Assembly: GCF_017115105.1 (NCBI RefSeq)
Contig: NZ_JABXKH010000022.1
Span: 5,420-38,396, forward strand
Source of the DNA: Nostoc sp. NMS2
Lineage (GTDB): Bacteria; Cyanobacteriota; Cyanobacteriia; Cyanobacteriales; Nostocaceae
DNA length: 32,977 bases
Direction: 5' to 3'
The stretch's first letter is position 1. The number at the start of each line of letters is the position of its first letter. Below are positions 23,973 to 32,400 of the stretch, piece after piece. The position numbers were made by a program, and so were the translations under genes. A model generated the notes under the pieces. It was not told the DNA's origin. It made no database searches and saw only the letters and a list, made by a program, of their open reading frames with translations.

Positions 23973-24531
23973 TTTTATCTCCCGCGACACACGCGCCTGT
24001 CAAGCTTGCACCCAGGAAGACGGCAATTGATGCGATAGCACTTCCTTCAAAAATTTTGGCGTTGTAGATCCATGTGGGTTGATATTCCTCGCCTCTACTT
24101 TCCTCAATCCGATCAAACCCGTGACAAAAGATAGAACCAACTACCATAAAACTAGTAGTTACCAAGCTCACAATTGCTACTGATGACGCTCCATTAAGTA
24201 TGAATGAGTTAATCTTTTCACGCCAATTCTTCACACGGCGAATGTGCATTACTGGCTTTTGTTCTAGATATGAATGCCACTGGTCATTAGTAAAATTTGT
24301 GGGCTTGTAATCATAGGGTTCATGTTCGTCAAGTAGTTCGCCTACTGCTTGTATTGCATCCCCTAGCATCACATCTGGGGAGTATTCCAGTTGGTTGAAT
24401 TCTTCAGAATCTCGGATTTCTCTGAGCCAGCGATCTATTGCTTCTAACCTTCGTAATTGATTTTGATTAAGCATTGTTCTCTCAAGAGGTAGTTCGTTGA
24501 TTGCTTCTAAGTTGCGTAAATTAATATGCAT
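23962..24531 (-). CDS. Two-helix membrane protein, first gene of the minus-strand run
   Basis: 189 residues. The N-terminal about 105 residues are cytosolic-type and charged (NQNQLRRLEAIDRWLREIRDSEEFNQLEYSPDVMLGDAIQAVGELLDE). Two hydrophobic segments follow (about 118-140 NGASSVAIVSLVTTSFMVVGSIF and 165-184 GSAIASIAVFLGASLTGACV). It is the promoter-proximal gene, about 130 bp downstream of a near-consensus minus-strand promoter. Internal similarity of the first lines (LRNLEAINEL then LRRLEAIDRW) hints at a short repeat. Not recognised. Confidence 0.5.
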   Translation of the reverse strand: MHINLRNLEAINELPLERTMLNQNQLRRLEAIDRWLREIRDSEEFNQLEYSPDVMLGDAIQAVGELLDEHEPYDYKPTNFTNDQWHSYLEQKPVMHIRRVKNWREKINSFILNGASSVAIVSLVTTSFMVVGSIFCHGFDRIEESRGEEYQPTWIYNAKIFEGSAIASIAVFLGASLTGACVAGDKNDD

Positions 24532-24638
24532 GAATCCTCTGTCCTAATGCAGACACACACAATTACCGCGACCGCATATATAGAGCGGACGCAATGCAAA
24601 TAACCTGTGTTCGTAGCTAAATAATCGTGTTTGCCTGA

Positions 24639-24658
24639 GTTATTGACGCATCAATAAC
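24639..24658. promoter_or_regulatory. Operator-like palindrome GTTATTGA-CGCA-TCAATAAC
   Basis: Perfect 8-bp arms around a four-base centre, located immediately downstream of the minus-strand -10 box, where a bound repressor would block transcription. The divergent Xre protein at 24789 is the natural candidate. Confidence 0.55.
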
Positions 24659-24670
24659 CCAGGCACTATG

Positions 24671-24700
24671 ATAATAGTATAGGCTAACTTGTAATGTCAA
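24671..24700 (-). promoter_or_regulatory. Near-consensus promoter of the minus-strand run
   Basis: On the minus strand TTGACA (24700-24695) and TATTAT (24676-24671) are 18 bp apart. It reads toward the membrane-protein gene at 24531. Confidence 0.6.
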
Positions 24701-24718
24701 GACAAATTACCATATAAA
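24689..24718 (+). promoter_or_regulatory. Promoter of the xre gene, overlapping the divergent promoter
   Basis: TTGTAA (24689-24694) and TATAAA (24713-24718) are 18 bp apart. The -35 boxes of the two divergent promoters overlap or abut, so polymerase binding should be mutually exclusive, a switch-like arrangement. Confidence 0.45.
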
Positions 24719-24788
24719 GCTAGCCGACAATTGCAAGCTTAACTGGCATAGTGTTAAATGGGAATCTGATAATACCAGACGGGTTGCC

Positions 24789-24998
24789 ATGCCAGTTCGT
24801 AACACTGTGAGGAGGTTTATTGAAGAAAAGCTCAAAATCACACGCTATCAATTTATGAAAGAGACGGGACTATCAAAAACCACAGTGTACGCGCTGTGCG
24901 ACAATTCTGAGCAAATACCCAATGGAATAGCACTTAACAAAATCTGTGACTGTTATAAAGTCCAGCCCTGTGAGTTATTGGAATGGAGCGAGGATTAA
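24789..24998 (+). CDS. Xre/Cro-family helix-turn-helix regulator
   Basis: 69 residues forming one Cro/C1-type HTH: RRFIEEKLKITRYQFMKETGLSKTTVYALCDNSEQIPNGIALNKICDCYKVQPCELLEWSED. The LSKTTVYALC recognition helix and the closing xxLxxICxxxxVxPxELL motif are typical of small plasmid and phage repressors. It is transcribed away from the minus-strand run across a shared promoter region with a 20-bp palindrome. I infer that it controls the switch between replication (rightward) and membrane-apparatus (leftward) genes. Confidence 0.8.
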   Translation: MPVRNTVRRFIEEKLKITRYQFMKETGLSKTTVYALCDNSEQIPNGIALNKICDCYKVQPCELLEWSED

Positions 24999-25030
24999 GC
25001 GATTGCGTACAAAAAAAAAGGAGGTAATTT

Positions 25031-25189
25031 TACCGATTAAAAGAAACTAGGCAATGGTCAGCCGCAGTATCGGAGGAACGCTGTAAAAGAATAGCCAGGA
25101 ACACTTTTAAGCGGTTGGTCGAAATCATCGACACAGAAGACGAACCTCTACCAATTGTTTGTATTTTTGAGGACTACCCAGATGACTGA
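25031..25189 (+). CDS. Small ORF with perfect Shine-Dalgarno but no usual start codon
   Basis: The frame reads YRLKETRQWSAAVSEERCKRIARNTFKRLVEIIDTEDEPLPIVCIFEDYPDD (52 codons) and ends in an 8-bp overlap with the start of the next gene. AAGGAGG at 25018-25024 lies six bases before codon TAC 25031, exactly where an ATG would be expected, but the codons there are TTT-TAC. Either the start was lost by a small mutation or an unusual codon is used. Unknown family; basic and helical. Confidence 0.4.
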   Translation, partial: YRLKETRQWSAAVSEERCKRIARNTFKRLVEIIDTEDEPLPIVCIFEDYPDD

Positions 25190-25421
25190 GACAGCAACCC
25201 AAATACCACTAACTGCATTACTCCCCATGCTGACAGCTATCGGCGAACGGGACTATCTACATTTTAAAGAGCTTGAGATTGATTTTGCTTCTATTCACGG
25301 TGTAGAGGTGTGGGAGGATGTTTTTAATTTTCGTCTCAAGCCAGCACTAGATAAGGACTCTGACCGTTGGCTGTTAATTCAAAAATGTAGCAAGGGCTTC
25401 ACAGTAAAGGATGTAGCTTGA
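25182..25421 (+). CDS. Unrecognised small protein upstream of the Prim-Pol gene
   Basis: 79 residues from ATG 25182 (GAGG nine bases upstream; an in-frame upstream start at 25155 is weaker). The start overlaps the preceding ORF's stop (ATGACTGA). MTETATQIPLTALLPMLTAIGERDYLHFKELEIDFASIHGVEVWEDVFNFRLKPALDKDSDRW has no motif I can name. It precedes the replication leader, so a role in replication control is possible. Confidence 0.5.
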   Translation: MTETATQIPLTALLPMLTAIGERDYLHFKELEIDFASIHGVEVWEDVFNFRLKPALDKDSDRWLLIQKCSKGFTVKDVA

Positions 25422-25471
25422 TGATGGGAATTGCCATACACCCATTAGGAAAACAGGTTCACAAATGACGA

Positions 25472-25501
25472 AACCCGCTCGACCGGGAAGTTAAGCGGGT
25501 T
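25472..25501 (+). terminator. Hairpin AACCCGCT...AGCGGGTT
   Basis: Perfect 8-bp stem, 14-base loop, followed by CCATCATTT. It could attenuate transcription from the small genes into the Prim-Pol gene or form the first element of the structured leader. Confidence 0.45.
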
Positions 25502-25522
25502 CCATCATTTCTAGATTTATCA

Positions 25523-25639
25523 CGGGTAACTCCGAACAAAAAGTTTAAGAGGCTTTTTCGGAACCGCGATCGCAGCTCTATGATAACTAGTTCTGCGGTC
25601 GTGTTGCAATAAGGAGTTACCCGAATTTTAAAAAATTCG
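25523..25639 (+). promoter_or_regulatory. Hairpin-rich leader of the Prim-Pol gene (candidate copy-control or origin element)
   Basis: CGGGTAACTCC (25523-25533) is the exact inverse of GGAGTTACCCG (25613-25623), bracketing about 80 bp. Inside, ACCGC (25563-25567) pairs with GCGGT (25595-25599), around a HIP1 octamer. It closes with the palindrome CGAATTTT-AA-AAAATTCG (25622-25639), just before the GAGG site of the GTG start. The nested layout recalls translational copy control of plasmid replication genes. No antisense RNA was demonstrated. Confidence 0.5.
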
Positions 25640-25650
25640 AGGTAATACAA

Positions 25651-28600
25651 GTGCATACTACACAAATCAATCCAACGACCGCAGAGCGTCTAATTTCCGG
25701 CTTACAGCAAATTCCTGGTAACTGGGCATTGACCCCAGTTACAGACAATAAGCGCCCTTATCGTCAAGACTGGCAGCAAGAAACAGCACTAAATAGGCAA
25801 ACGCTGATTAAAGAACTGCAATCAGACAGAGCCTTTGGCTATGGCATCCGCACTGGAGTTGTATCAGGCGGAATTTTAGCCATTGATGCCGATGGTCACG
25901 CAGCAGAGGCACTACTACAAAAGCTTTCTGATGGCGACTTACCCGACACAGTAATTTTTAGCTCTGGCAAAGCTGGGCGCAGACAGTTACTTTACTTTGT
26001 AACACAGGACTACTGGCAACTAGTAAAAACTGTCAAGCTCAAAACTGGAGTTAAGGACGATGACGGTAAAGAACAGTTACTAGAATTTCGCTGGAATGGG
26101 CTGCAAAGCGTACTACCGCCATCAGTACACCCCCAAACTGGTAGTTATCATTGGGTGCGATCGCCGCAAGATATTGAAGTTGCAAACTGTCCAAACTGGG
26201 TGATTGAGTTGATGCTGAATCAGCAACAGCCCGTAGCAGTTCCACAGCCCCAAACTAAGCCAGTGCAAACTACAGTCAGCACTCGCCCAAATTTATCCAT
26301 CTTTCTAGGACGTGAGGACAGAGATTTAGTAGAGCATGGCACTGGTGACGGTGGACGCAACGACGCAGCACAAAAACTCAGCCTTAATTTAATCGCTACT
26401 GCCCGTCGCCTCCAAGAATTGGGTATTGACTACGACGGCGACCCACGCGCCCTTTATGACCAGTTCTGCTATCATTGCACCCCACCCCTTGGCTCCGATG
26501 TTCGTGGTGAATCTGAGGGCTGGTGGAAACACGCGGACGCACACGCCAAACAACCATCTTTAGATGACGAAAAGCTACAAGGATGCTACACCGCTTGGTT
26601 AAACAAGCAAAAAGGGACACATAGCCAAAAACGGTTAACCGTACAAAAGTCTATTGTCAGTACTGACAATAGCTTATTGTCAGTGCCACCACTGACAATA
26701 GAAAGGATTACTAGGCAAGATTCTCAGTCTATTGTCAGTGTTGTCAGTGGCATCTTAGCCTCTAATTTAGATGACATAGAAGAGAGTTTTAAATTAGACT
26801 TACTCTGTACGGAATTAGGAATTAACCAAAAGCTTTTTGACCGCATTGTTGCTAGGGAGCGTGTCAAACTGGATGAGGTTCTGCCAGAAGATGAAATGCG
26901 GCTCAAGTCGCTCATCGAGTGGCGAAATACTAAGATTGACTGGGATACTATCTTACCCGCCCCTCTCGCCCGTGATTTAACCCATGACGCGGACGTTTTG
27001 AATGTTGATCCAGTTGTAATCTGGCAGCCCTTAATCAGCGCTGTTGCCTCCTTAGCAGGCACGACAATTAATCTGGATATGCAATCTCATAAAATCCCCT
27101 CTGTACTGTGGACTGTGACAGTTTTAGAGTCTGGTGGCGGAAAAAGCCGCGCAGACAGCTTGGTTGTAGCCCCATTGCGTAAAATGCAAGCGGAAGCTAT
27201 GCAGCGCTACAAAGATGCTGATAATGATTACAAACGGGCGCTAAAACAGTGGGAGAAAGGGGGCGGTGAAGGGGATGAGCCAGAACCACCCGCTTTAAGG
27301 AAATATCTGTTTGAAGTCGCAACCATTCAAGCTGTGTTAAAGCGCTCTGCTGAAAACGCCGACAATGGGGCGCTGTGGGCAAGAGATGAAATAGCGGGGC
27401 TGTTTAATTCCTTGGGGCAATTCTCCAAGGGTGAGGATGAAAGCTTGCAGATTTTGTTAAAACTTTGGGATGCAGCCGCCCTTTGTGTAGATCGGACATC
27501 TTTAACTGACAGTTATTTTGCAGAACGTACAGCCGTTTCTGTGACGGGTGGTATTCAACCCGGTGTATTTCGCAAAATCTTCAAGGACGCTGATGACAAT
27601 AACGGGTTGCAAGCGAGAATGTTGTTTGCAGTTCCCCAGCGTCGTAAACAGCGATACATAGAAGGCTTTTGTCAACTTAGCGATCGCTTGCCCCTACTTT
27701 ACAAGTGGCTAGAGCAATTACCAGAAATCAACGTCAAAATCAGTCCCCAGGCTAAAGCATATTACAAAAAGCTAGTCGAGGTAATTGGCGACCAAATAGA
27801 ACAAACGACACACGCCGCCATCCGTAATTGGATGTCGAAACTAACAACCCAGGTTTTGAGAATTGCGTTGAATCTGCACCTGATTGAGTGTTTTTACTCA
27901 CCCAATAGCCGAGATATTACAACGCTGCAAAAAGATACCCTAGAACGTGCTGTCAAGCTTGCCCAATACTATCGCAGTGCTTTTCACGTTTTACAAGAGA
28001 AAGTGAGCAATAGTGATGAAATTAGCTCAATTCTGTTGCAAATTTATGACCGTGCTTCCCAAACATCAGACGGCGTTTCTGTCCGTGACATTTATCGACC
28101 ACTGGATAGCATCAAGTCACGAGCCAAGGCCGCAGGCAGAGAACCCAGTGCCTACACTCATGATTTATTTCTCAAACTGGAACAAATGGGTTATGGAGAA
28201 ATTGTACGTAAAGGTCGCTCTGTAAGATTTGTGGCATCAAAAATTGAATCAGGTGAAAAACCCTTTACAACCACTGACAACACTGACAATAAAGAAAAAT
28301 ACATCTCTAAAGCTCTTTTTAACGAGGAATTTAATGTCAGTGATAGCCACTGCCAATCACTGACTGTCAGTACTGACAATAGCGTTTTCTACGCAGACTA
28401 CGGACAAGATAATGTCATGGATAAGACTGAAATTCCGCCACCGGATGATTCAATTCCTCAGATGCCAGTTGAAGCTGTTGACACAGTATCAACTAAGCCT
28501 GAACAGGTCAAAAATAATGCAATTACACCAGAAATTACTAAAGGTGCAAGGGTGCGGGTTCACTGCCCTGGCAGCAAGCGGCATGGTTTAGAGGGGATTG

Positions 28601-28731
28601 TAACTAGGTTTGTCTATGAACAGGGCTTGCTCAAAGCGATCGTCAAACTAGAGAATATTGAAACCAGCTTAAGAATCTGGGAATGCTTTGTGCCAGGGAA
28701 TGAGGGGATGAGACTGGAGTTAGTTGAATAA
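25651..28731 (+). CDS. Prim-Pol / DUF3987 plasmid replication protein
   Basis: 1026 residues from GTG 25651 (GAGG eight bases upstream). The N-terminal about 200 residues form a bifunctional primase/polymerase domain: WALTPVTDNKRPYRQDW, GYGIRTGVVSGGILAIDADG (acids D79, D81), VIFSSGKAGRRQLLYF and FRWNGLQSVLPPSVHP. The middle (about 440-760) is the DUF3987 helicase-like region: TVTVLESGGGKSRADSLVVAPL (Walker A E493-S499) and GALWARDEIAGLFNSLGQF. A helical segment and an SH3/KOW-like C-terminus (GARVRVHCPGSKRHGLEGIVTRF) follow. Such proteins prime and unwind DNA to replicate plasmids or integrated elements. The linkers contain TTGTCAGTG repeats (residues about 334-367 and 874-911). Confidence 0.85.
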   Translation: MHTTQINPTTAERLISGLQQIPGNWALTPVTDNKRPYRQDWQQETALNRQTLIKELQSDRAFGYGIRTGVVSGGILAIDADGHAAEALLQKLSDGDLPDTVIFSSGKAGRRQLLYFVTQDYWQLVKTVKLKTGVKDDDGKEQLLEFRWNGLQSVLPPSVHPQTGSYHWVRSPQDIEVANCPNWVIELMLNQQQPVAVPQPQTKPVQTTVSTRPNLSIFLGREDRDLVEHGTGDGGRNDAAQKLSLNLIATARRLQELGIDYDGDPRALYDQFCYHCTPPLGSDVRGESEGWWKHADAHAKQPSLDDEKLQGCYTAWLNKQKGTHSQKRLTVQKSIVSTDNSLLSVPPLTIERITRQDSQSIVSVVSGILASNLDDIEESFKLDLLCTELGINQKLFDRIVARERVKLDEVLPEDEMRLKSLIEWRNTKIDWDTILPAPLARDLTHDADVLNVDPVVIWQPLISAVASLAGTTINLDMQSHKIPSVLWTVTVLESGGGKSRADSLVVAPLRKMQAEAMQRYKDADNDYKRALKQWEKGGGEGDEPEPPALRKYLFEVATIQAVLKRSAENADNGALWARDEIAGLFNSLGQFSKGEDESLQILLKLWDAAALCVDRTSLTDSYFAERTAVSVTGGIQPGVFRKIFKDADDNNGLQARMLFAVPQRRKQRYIEGFCQLSDRLPLLYKWLEQLPEINVKISPQAKAYYKKLVEVIGDQIEQTTHAAIRNWMSKLTTQVLRIALNLHLIECFYSPNSRDITTLQKDTLERAVKLAQYYRSAFHVLQEKVSNSDEISSILLQIYDRASQTSDGVSVRDIYRPLDSIKSRAKAAGREPSAYTHDLFLKLEQMGYGEIVRKGRSVRFVASKIESGEKPFTTTDNTDNKEKYISKALFNEEFNVSDSHCQSLTVSTDNSVFYADYGQDNVMDKTEIPPPDDSIPQMPVEAVDTVSTKPEQVKNNAITPEITKGARVRVHCPGSKRHGLEGIVTRFVYEQGLLKAIVKLENIETSLRIWECFVPGNEGMRLELVE
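26651..26750. repeat. TTGTCAGTG repeat/palindrome cluster 1 inside the Prim-Pol gene
   Basis: A 22-bp perfect palindrome spans 26651-26672 (CTATTGTCAGT and its complement). TATTGTCAGTG...CACTGACAATA forms a second hairpin at 26675-26700. ATTGTCAGTGTTGTCAGTGG lies at 26731-26750 as a direct repeat. Confidence 0.75.
28271..28383. repeat. TTGTCAGTG repeat cluster 2 inside the Prim-Pol gene
   Basis: 28271-28290 is the exact reverse complement of 26731-26750 (20 bp). 28365-28383 repeats 26655-26673 exactly (19 bp). ATGTCAGTGA also occurs at 28334. Repeats fall in linkers encoding TTDNTDN and STDNS. Confidence 0.75.
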
Positions 28732-28789
28732 GGGCATGAGTATCAGGATTTGCCTAATATCGCGGTTCTACTTAAACCATGCTGATTAA

Positions 28790-28805
28790 GCAACACTCGT
28801 GTTGC
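28790..28805 (+). terminator. Hairpin GCAACAC-TC-GTGTTGC after the Prim-Pol gene
   Basis: Perfect 7-bp stem with a two-base loop, about 60 bp past the stop. No strong T-run follows. Plausible transcript end. Confidence 0.4.
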
Positions 28806-28834
28806 CCTAACTAACTTTGGATATGAAAGCCGGA

Positions 28835-28853
28835 CTCTCAAAGTTTTTGAGAG
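28835..28853. terminator. Hairpin CTCTCAAA-GTT-TTTGAGAG
   Basis: Perfect 8-bp stem, three-base loop, between the convergent Prim-Pol and Trypco1 genes. It could terminate either strand. Confidence 0.4.
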
Positions 28854-28962
28854 CCAATGAGTCGTATTGCTGTTGGGCGATAATGGCTCAATTAATTGTA
28901 TCTAGCCGACATTTTGAACCCTCAAGGAGGTCTGCCGAGATACCGATAGCTTCCCGAATTAC

Positions 28963-29349
28963 CTATGTATTCTCTTTAGGGAACGAACATTCAACAGTAA
29001 TTTTCATATTACTTTTAGCAGTACCTTTTGTGACATAGGGAACACCAGCCTCTCCGCCCATTTCGATGCCGAACTCTAAGGTAACTTTGTTGACTTCAGC
29101 GATCGGAATCTGTTTAAAAGCATTTAAGGTATAAACTGTATAAGTCCGAATTGTATTTTGAATCGACAGGAAATTTTGCATCATTTTTTGTCGTACTTGT
29201 TCAGGACTTATCCCTTTACCAACTAGCGCTTCTTCTTCCTCTTCCTCATCCAACACCACCGTGTTGACTACAGGAATGTTTACATCCTCTGTAGCTTCGA
29301 TGTAGATTACCGTATTGTCATCTAGTTTGATAGGTATTACTTTTGTCAT
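28963..29349 (-). CDS. Trypco1-type (CU044_2847 family) protein
   Basis: 128 residues from ATG 29349 (AGGAGT eight bases upstream; a longer in-frame start at 29388 lacks one). The small beta-rich opening (KVIPIKLDDNTVIYIEATED), an acidic linker (LDEEEEEEALV) and the closing VTLEFGIEMGGEAGVPYVTKGTAKSNMKITVECSF match the trypsin-co-occurring domain 1 pattern (LEFGxxxGGEAGxx). Such proteins occur with trypsin-, caspase- and nSTAND-type conflict proteins and may be adaptors. It is divergent from the caspase-nSTAND-WD40 gene with a shared operator region, which supports a functional link. Biochemical role unknown. Confidence 0.7.
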   Translation of the reverse strand: MTKVIPIKLDDNTVIYIEATEDVNIPVVNTVVLDEEEEEEALVGKGISPEQVRQKMMQNFLSIQNTIRTYTVYTLNAFKQIPIAEVNKVTLEFGIEMGGEAGVPYVTKGTAKSNMKITVECSFPKENT

Positions 29350-29376
29350 GAAATGAACTCCTGATACAGAAATTTT

Positions 29377-29437
29377 AGTAATTACCACAACTTTATAGAA
29401 GTTTTTACGGAATATTTATGAGTTTTTTGTAATTACT
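29377..29437. promoter_or_regulatory. Paired GTAATTAC palindromes in the divergent promoter region
   Basis: AGTAATTAC (29377-29385) and GTAATTACT (29429-29437), each containing the 8-bp palindrome GTAATTAC, are 43 bp apart. A possible -10 (GATAAT, 29442-29447) for the rightward gene lies just after. A dimeric regulator may bridge both sites. Confidence 0.45.
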
Positions 29438-29484
29438 GAGTGATAATGCTGAGAACAAAGATTCTCTAAAAATTTCTCCTACTT

Positions 29485-32400
29485 ATGATTCGAGACGCTT
29501 TGGTAGTAGGAATTAATACTTATAGTTATGAACGTCTGCCTAGTCTGACAGCACCAGCAATTGATGCAGAAGCTATAGGCAAGCTACTAGAGCAGTACGG
29601 TCAATTTAACGTTAAGCGGCTACCAAGCGTCAAAGATAAGGAAAATAATACTGTTCGTGTTGGTCAAAAGACCTCAGTTACCTTAACGCAGTTAGAAGAA
29701 GCTATAGTTCAACTGTTTAAGCCGGAAGGTAAGAATGCTCCAGATACCGCACTGCTGTACTTTTCTGGACATGGACTGCGAAAAAACAGAGGTATTCAGG
29801 AAGGCTTTTTGGCGACAAGTGATGTTAACCCAGATTTGGGTAACTGGGGTATTCGCTTGAAATGGCTGCGGGAACTTTTGCAAGAAAGTGAGGTAAAACA
29901 ACAGATTATTTGGTTGGACTGTTGTTACAGTGGCGAGTTACTAAATTTTGCGGAGGCAGATCCTGGAGACAGGGGTAAAGGGCGCGATAGATGTTTTATT
30001 GCTGCATCTAGAGAATTTGAAGTCGCCTATGAAGCGATCGGCAGCAATCATAGCGTGTTGACAGAAGCTTTGTTGCAAGGACTTGACCCGCAACGCTCAC
30101 CCGGAGCATGGGTAACTAACTATACTTTAATTGACTTTCTCCATCATCATTGGGATAACTACCCACAACGCCCCATTTTTGCTAATTCTGGTAGTGCAAT
30201 TGACTTAACACGCACTTGGCAACAGCAAAAGCAGGAGTCTGGTTATACTGTCACTGGCTCCGTTTGTCCTTATCGTGGTTTGCAATACTTTGACTGTAAA
30301 GAATCAGACGCTGAATATTTTTTCGGCAGAGAAGCGTTAACAGACCAATTATTAGATAAAGTCCGTTCTAGCAACTTCTTGGCGATTTTGGGAGCATCAG
30401 GTAGTGGAAAATCAAGTGTAGTCAGGGCAGGTTTACTGTATCAAATTCAACTAGGAAGGCGGTTGTCAGGTAGCGATAATTGGTTAATTAAGATTTTTCG
30501 CCCTGGTGAGCATCCCCTCCAGAGTTTAGCACTGGCATTTTTAGATTCTGGTTTATCAGTAATTGATAGAGCATCTCAATTAGCTACGGCTGAGGAACTG
30601 CTAGCCAAGGGTGGAGTCGGCTTAGGGCAATTGATTCATGCTGCTGATACTGAACGGGTAGTGCTAGTAGCAGATCAATTTGAGGAAGCTTTTACCTTAT
30701 GTCAGGATATTGAAGAACGACAAAGATTTTTTAAATGTTTGCTGAGTGCTTTATCTCACACTAATAATAAGCTCTGCTTAGTGTTGACAATGAGGGCAGA
30801 CTTTTTTGGGAAGTGTGCGGAACAAGAATATAGTGGGCTGGCACAACAGATTCAGCAACATCTGGTGACAGTGACACCGATGAGACAGGACGAACTAGAA
30901 CAAGCAATTACTGCACCAGCTTTGAAGGTGGGTTTACAGGTACAAAAAGAACTTGTACAGCAAATAATTGCCGATGTAGAAGGTTCACCAGGAACTTTAC
31001 CATTATTGCAGTACACGCTGACCCAACTTTGGCAGCAGCAAGAATTTACCTTAGCCGCATACACCCGCTTGGGAGGTGTCAAGGGAACCTTAGAAAAACG
31101 TGCTACTGAGGTTTATGAGTCTTTATCATCAGATGAACAGCCTATTGCCAAGCGGATTTTTCTGGAACTAACGCAGCTAGGAGAGGGAACAGAGGATACC
31201 CGCAGACGAGTTTTGCTTCAGAATTTGGTGTCATCATCCCAGGAAGTAGCAGTAGTAGAAAGAGTAATTAGCAAACTGGCGGCTGAAAATGTTCGGCTCC
31301 TTGTGACTAGTACCTTGGTAGGGAAAGGGGCAGAATCGGGTCGTTTGGCAGTGGTGGATGTTGCTCATGAGGCGTTGATTCGTAATTGGTCAGTGTTACG
31401 CCAGTGGATTTCGGAAAACCGAGAGGCGTTGAGACAACAACGGAAAATTGAGTCATCTGCTCAAGAGTGGCTGGATAATGGCAAGATTAAGGATTACTTA
31501 CTGCAAGGGGTAAAGTTAGCGTCATCTGAAGATTTTTGGCAAAACCACGGTGAAAGGATTTCTTTAAGTGGTTTAGCACGGGAGTTAATTGCAGTTAGTC
31601 AAGCAGAACAAAGGCGGCTCCAACAAGAAACACAAGAACGGCAACAGCGAGAACTTCAGCAACAGATAAAAGCACGTCAAGCAGCGCAGACCACTACTAA
31701 AGTAGCTGTAGGTTCCACGTTCATAGTAGGTGCAGTGGCAATTTTTGCCTTTGCTCAGTGGAAAGAAGCTCAAGTTCAATCCGAGGTTGCTCAACTACAA
31801 AGCTTGAATACAATTGCCACACAATCTTTAAACTCAAATTCGCAACTGGATGCACTGATCAACAACGTAAAAGCCGGGAAGGAATTGCGAAAAGTTGAAT
31901 CATCAGGTAGAGCAGATGCGGATACCAAGATGCAGGTTGTAGCCAACCTGCGCCAAGTATTTTACGAAACTAGAGAGCAAAACCGTCTTGTGGGTGAAGA
32001 TGCGGGTGAGCAGGTCGCCTTCAGCCCGGATGGCAAGACCATTGCAAGTACCAGTAATGACAAAACAGTGAAACTGTGGCGAATTGATGGCAGCCTCATT
32101 ACTACCCTCAAGGGGCATGACGGTGACGTTAACCAGGTCGCCTTCAGCCCGGATGGCAAGACCATTGCAAGTGCAAGTAGGGACAAAACAGTGAAACTGT
32201 GGCGGATTGATGGCAGCCTCATTACTACCCTCAAGGGGCATGACGGTGAGGTTACGCAAGTCGCCTTCAGCCCGGATAGCAAGACCATTGCAAGTGCTAG
32301 TTATGACAAAACAGTGAAACTGTGGCGAATTGATGGCAGCCTCATTACTACCCTCAAGGGGCATGACGGTGAGGTTCATGATGTCGCCTTCAGCCCGGAT

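Noticed and set aside
28817..29038. 73-residue plus-strand frame over the Trypco1 3' end
   Set aside because: Overlaps a hairpin and the antisense of a better supported gene; no ribosome-binding site.
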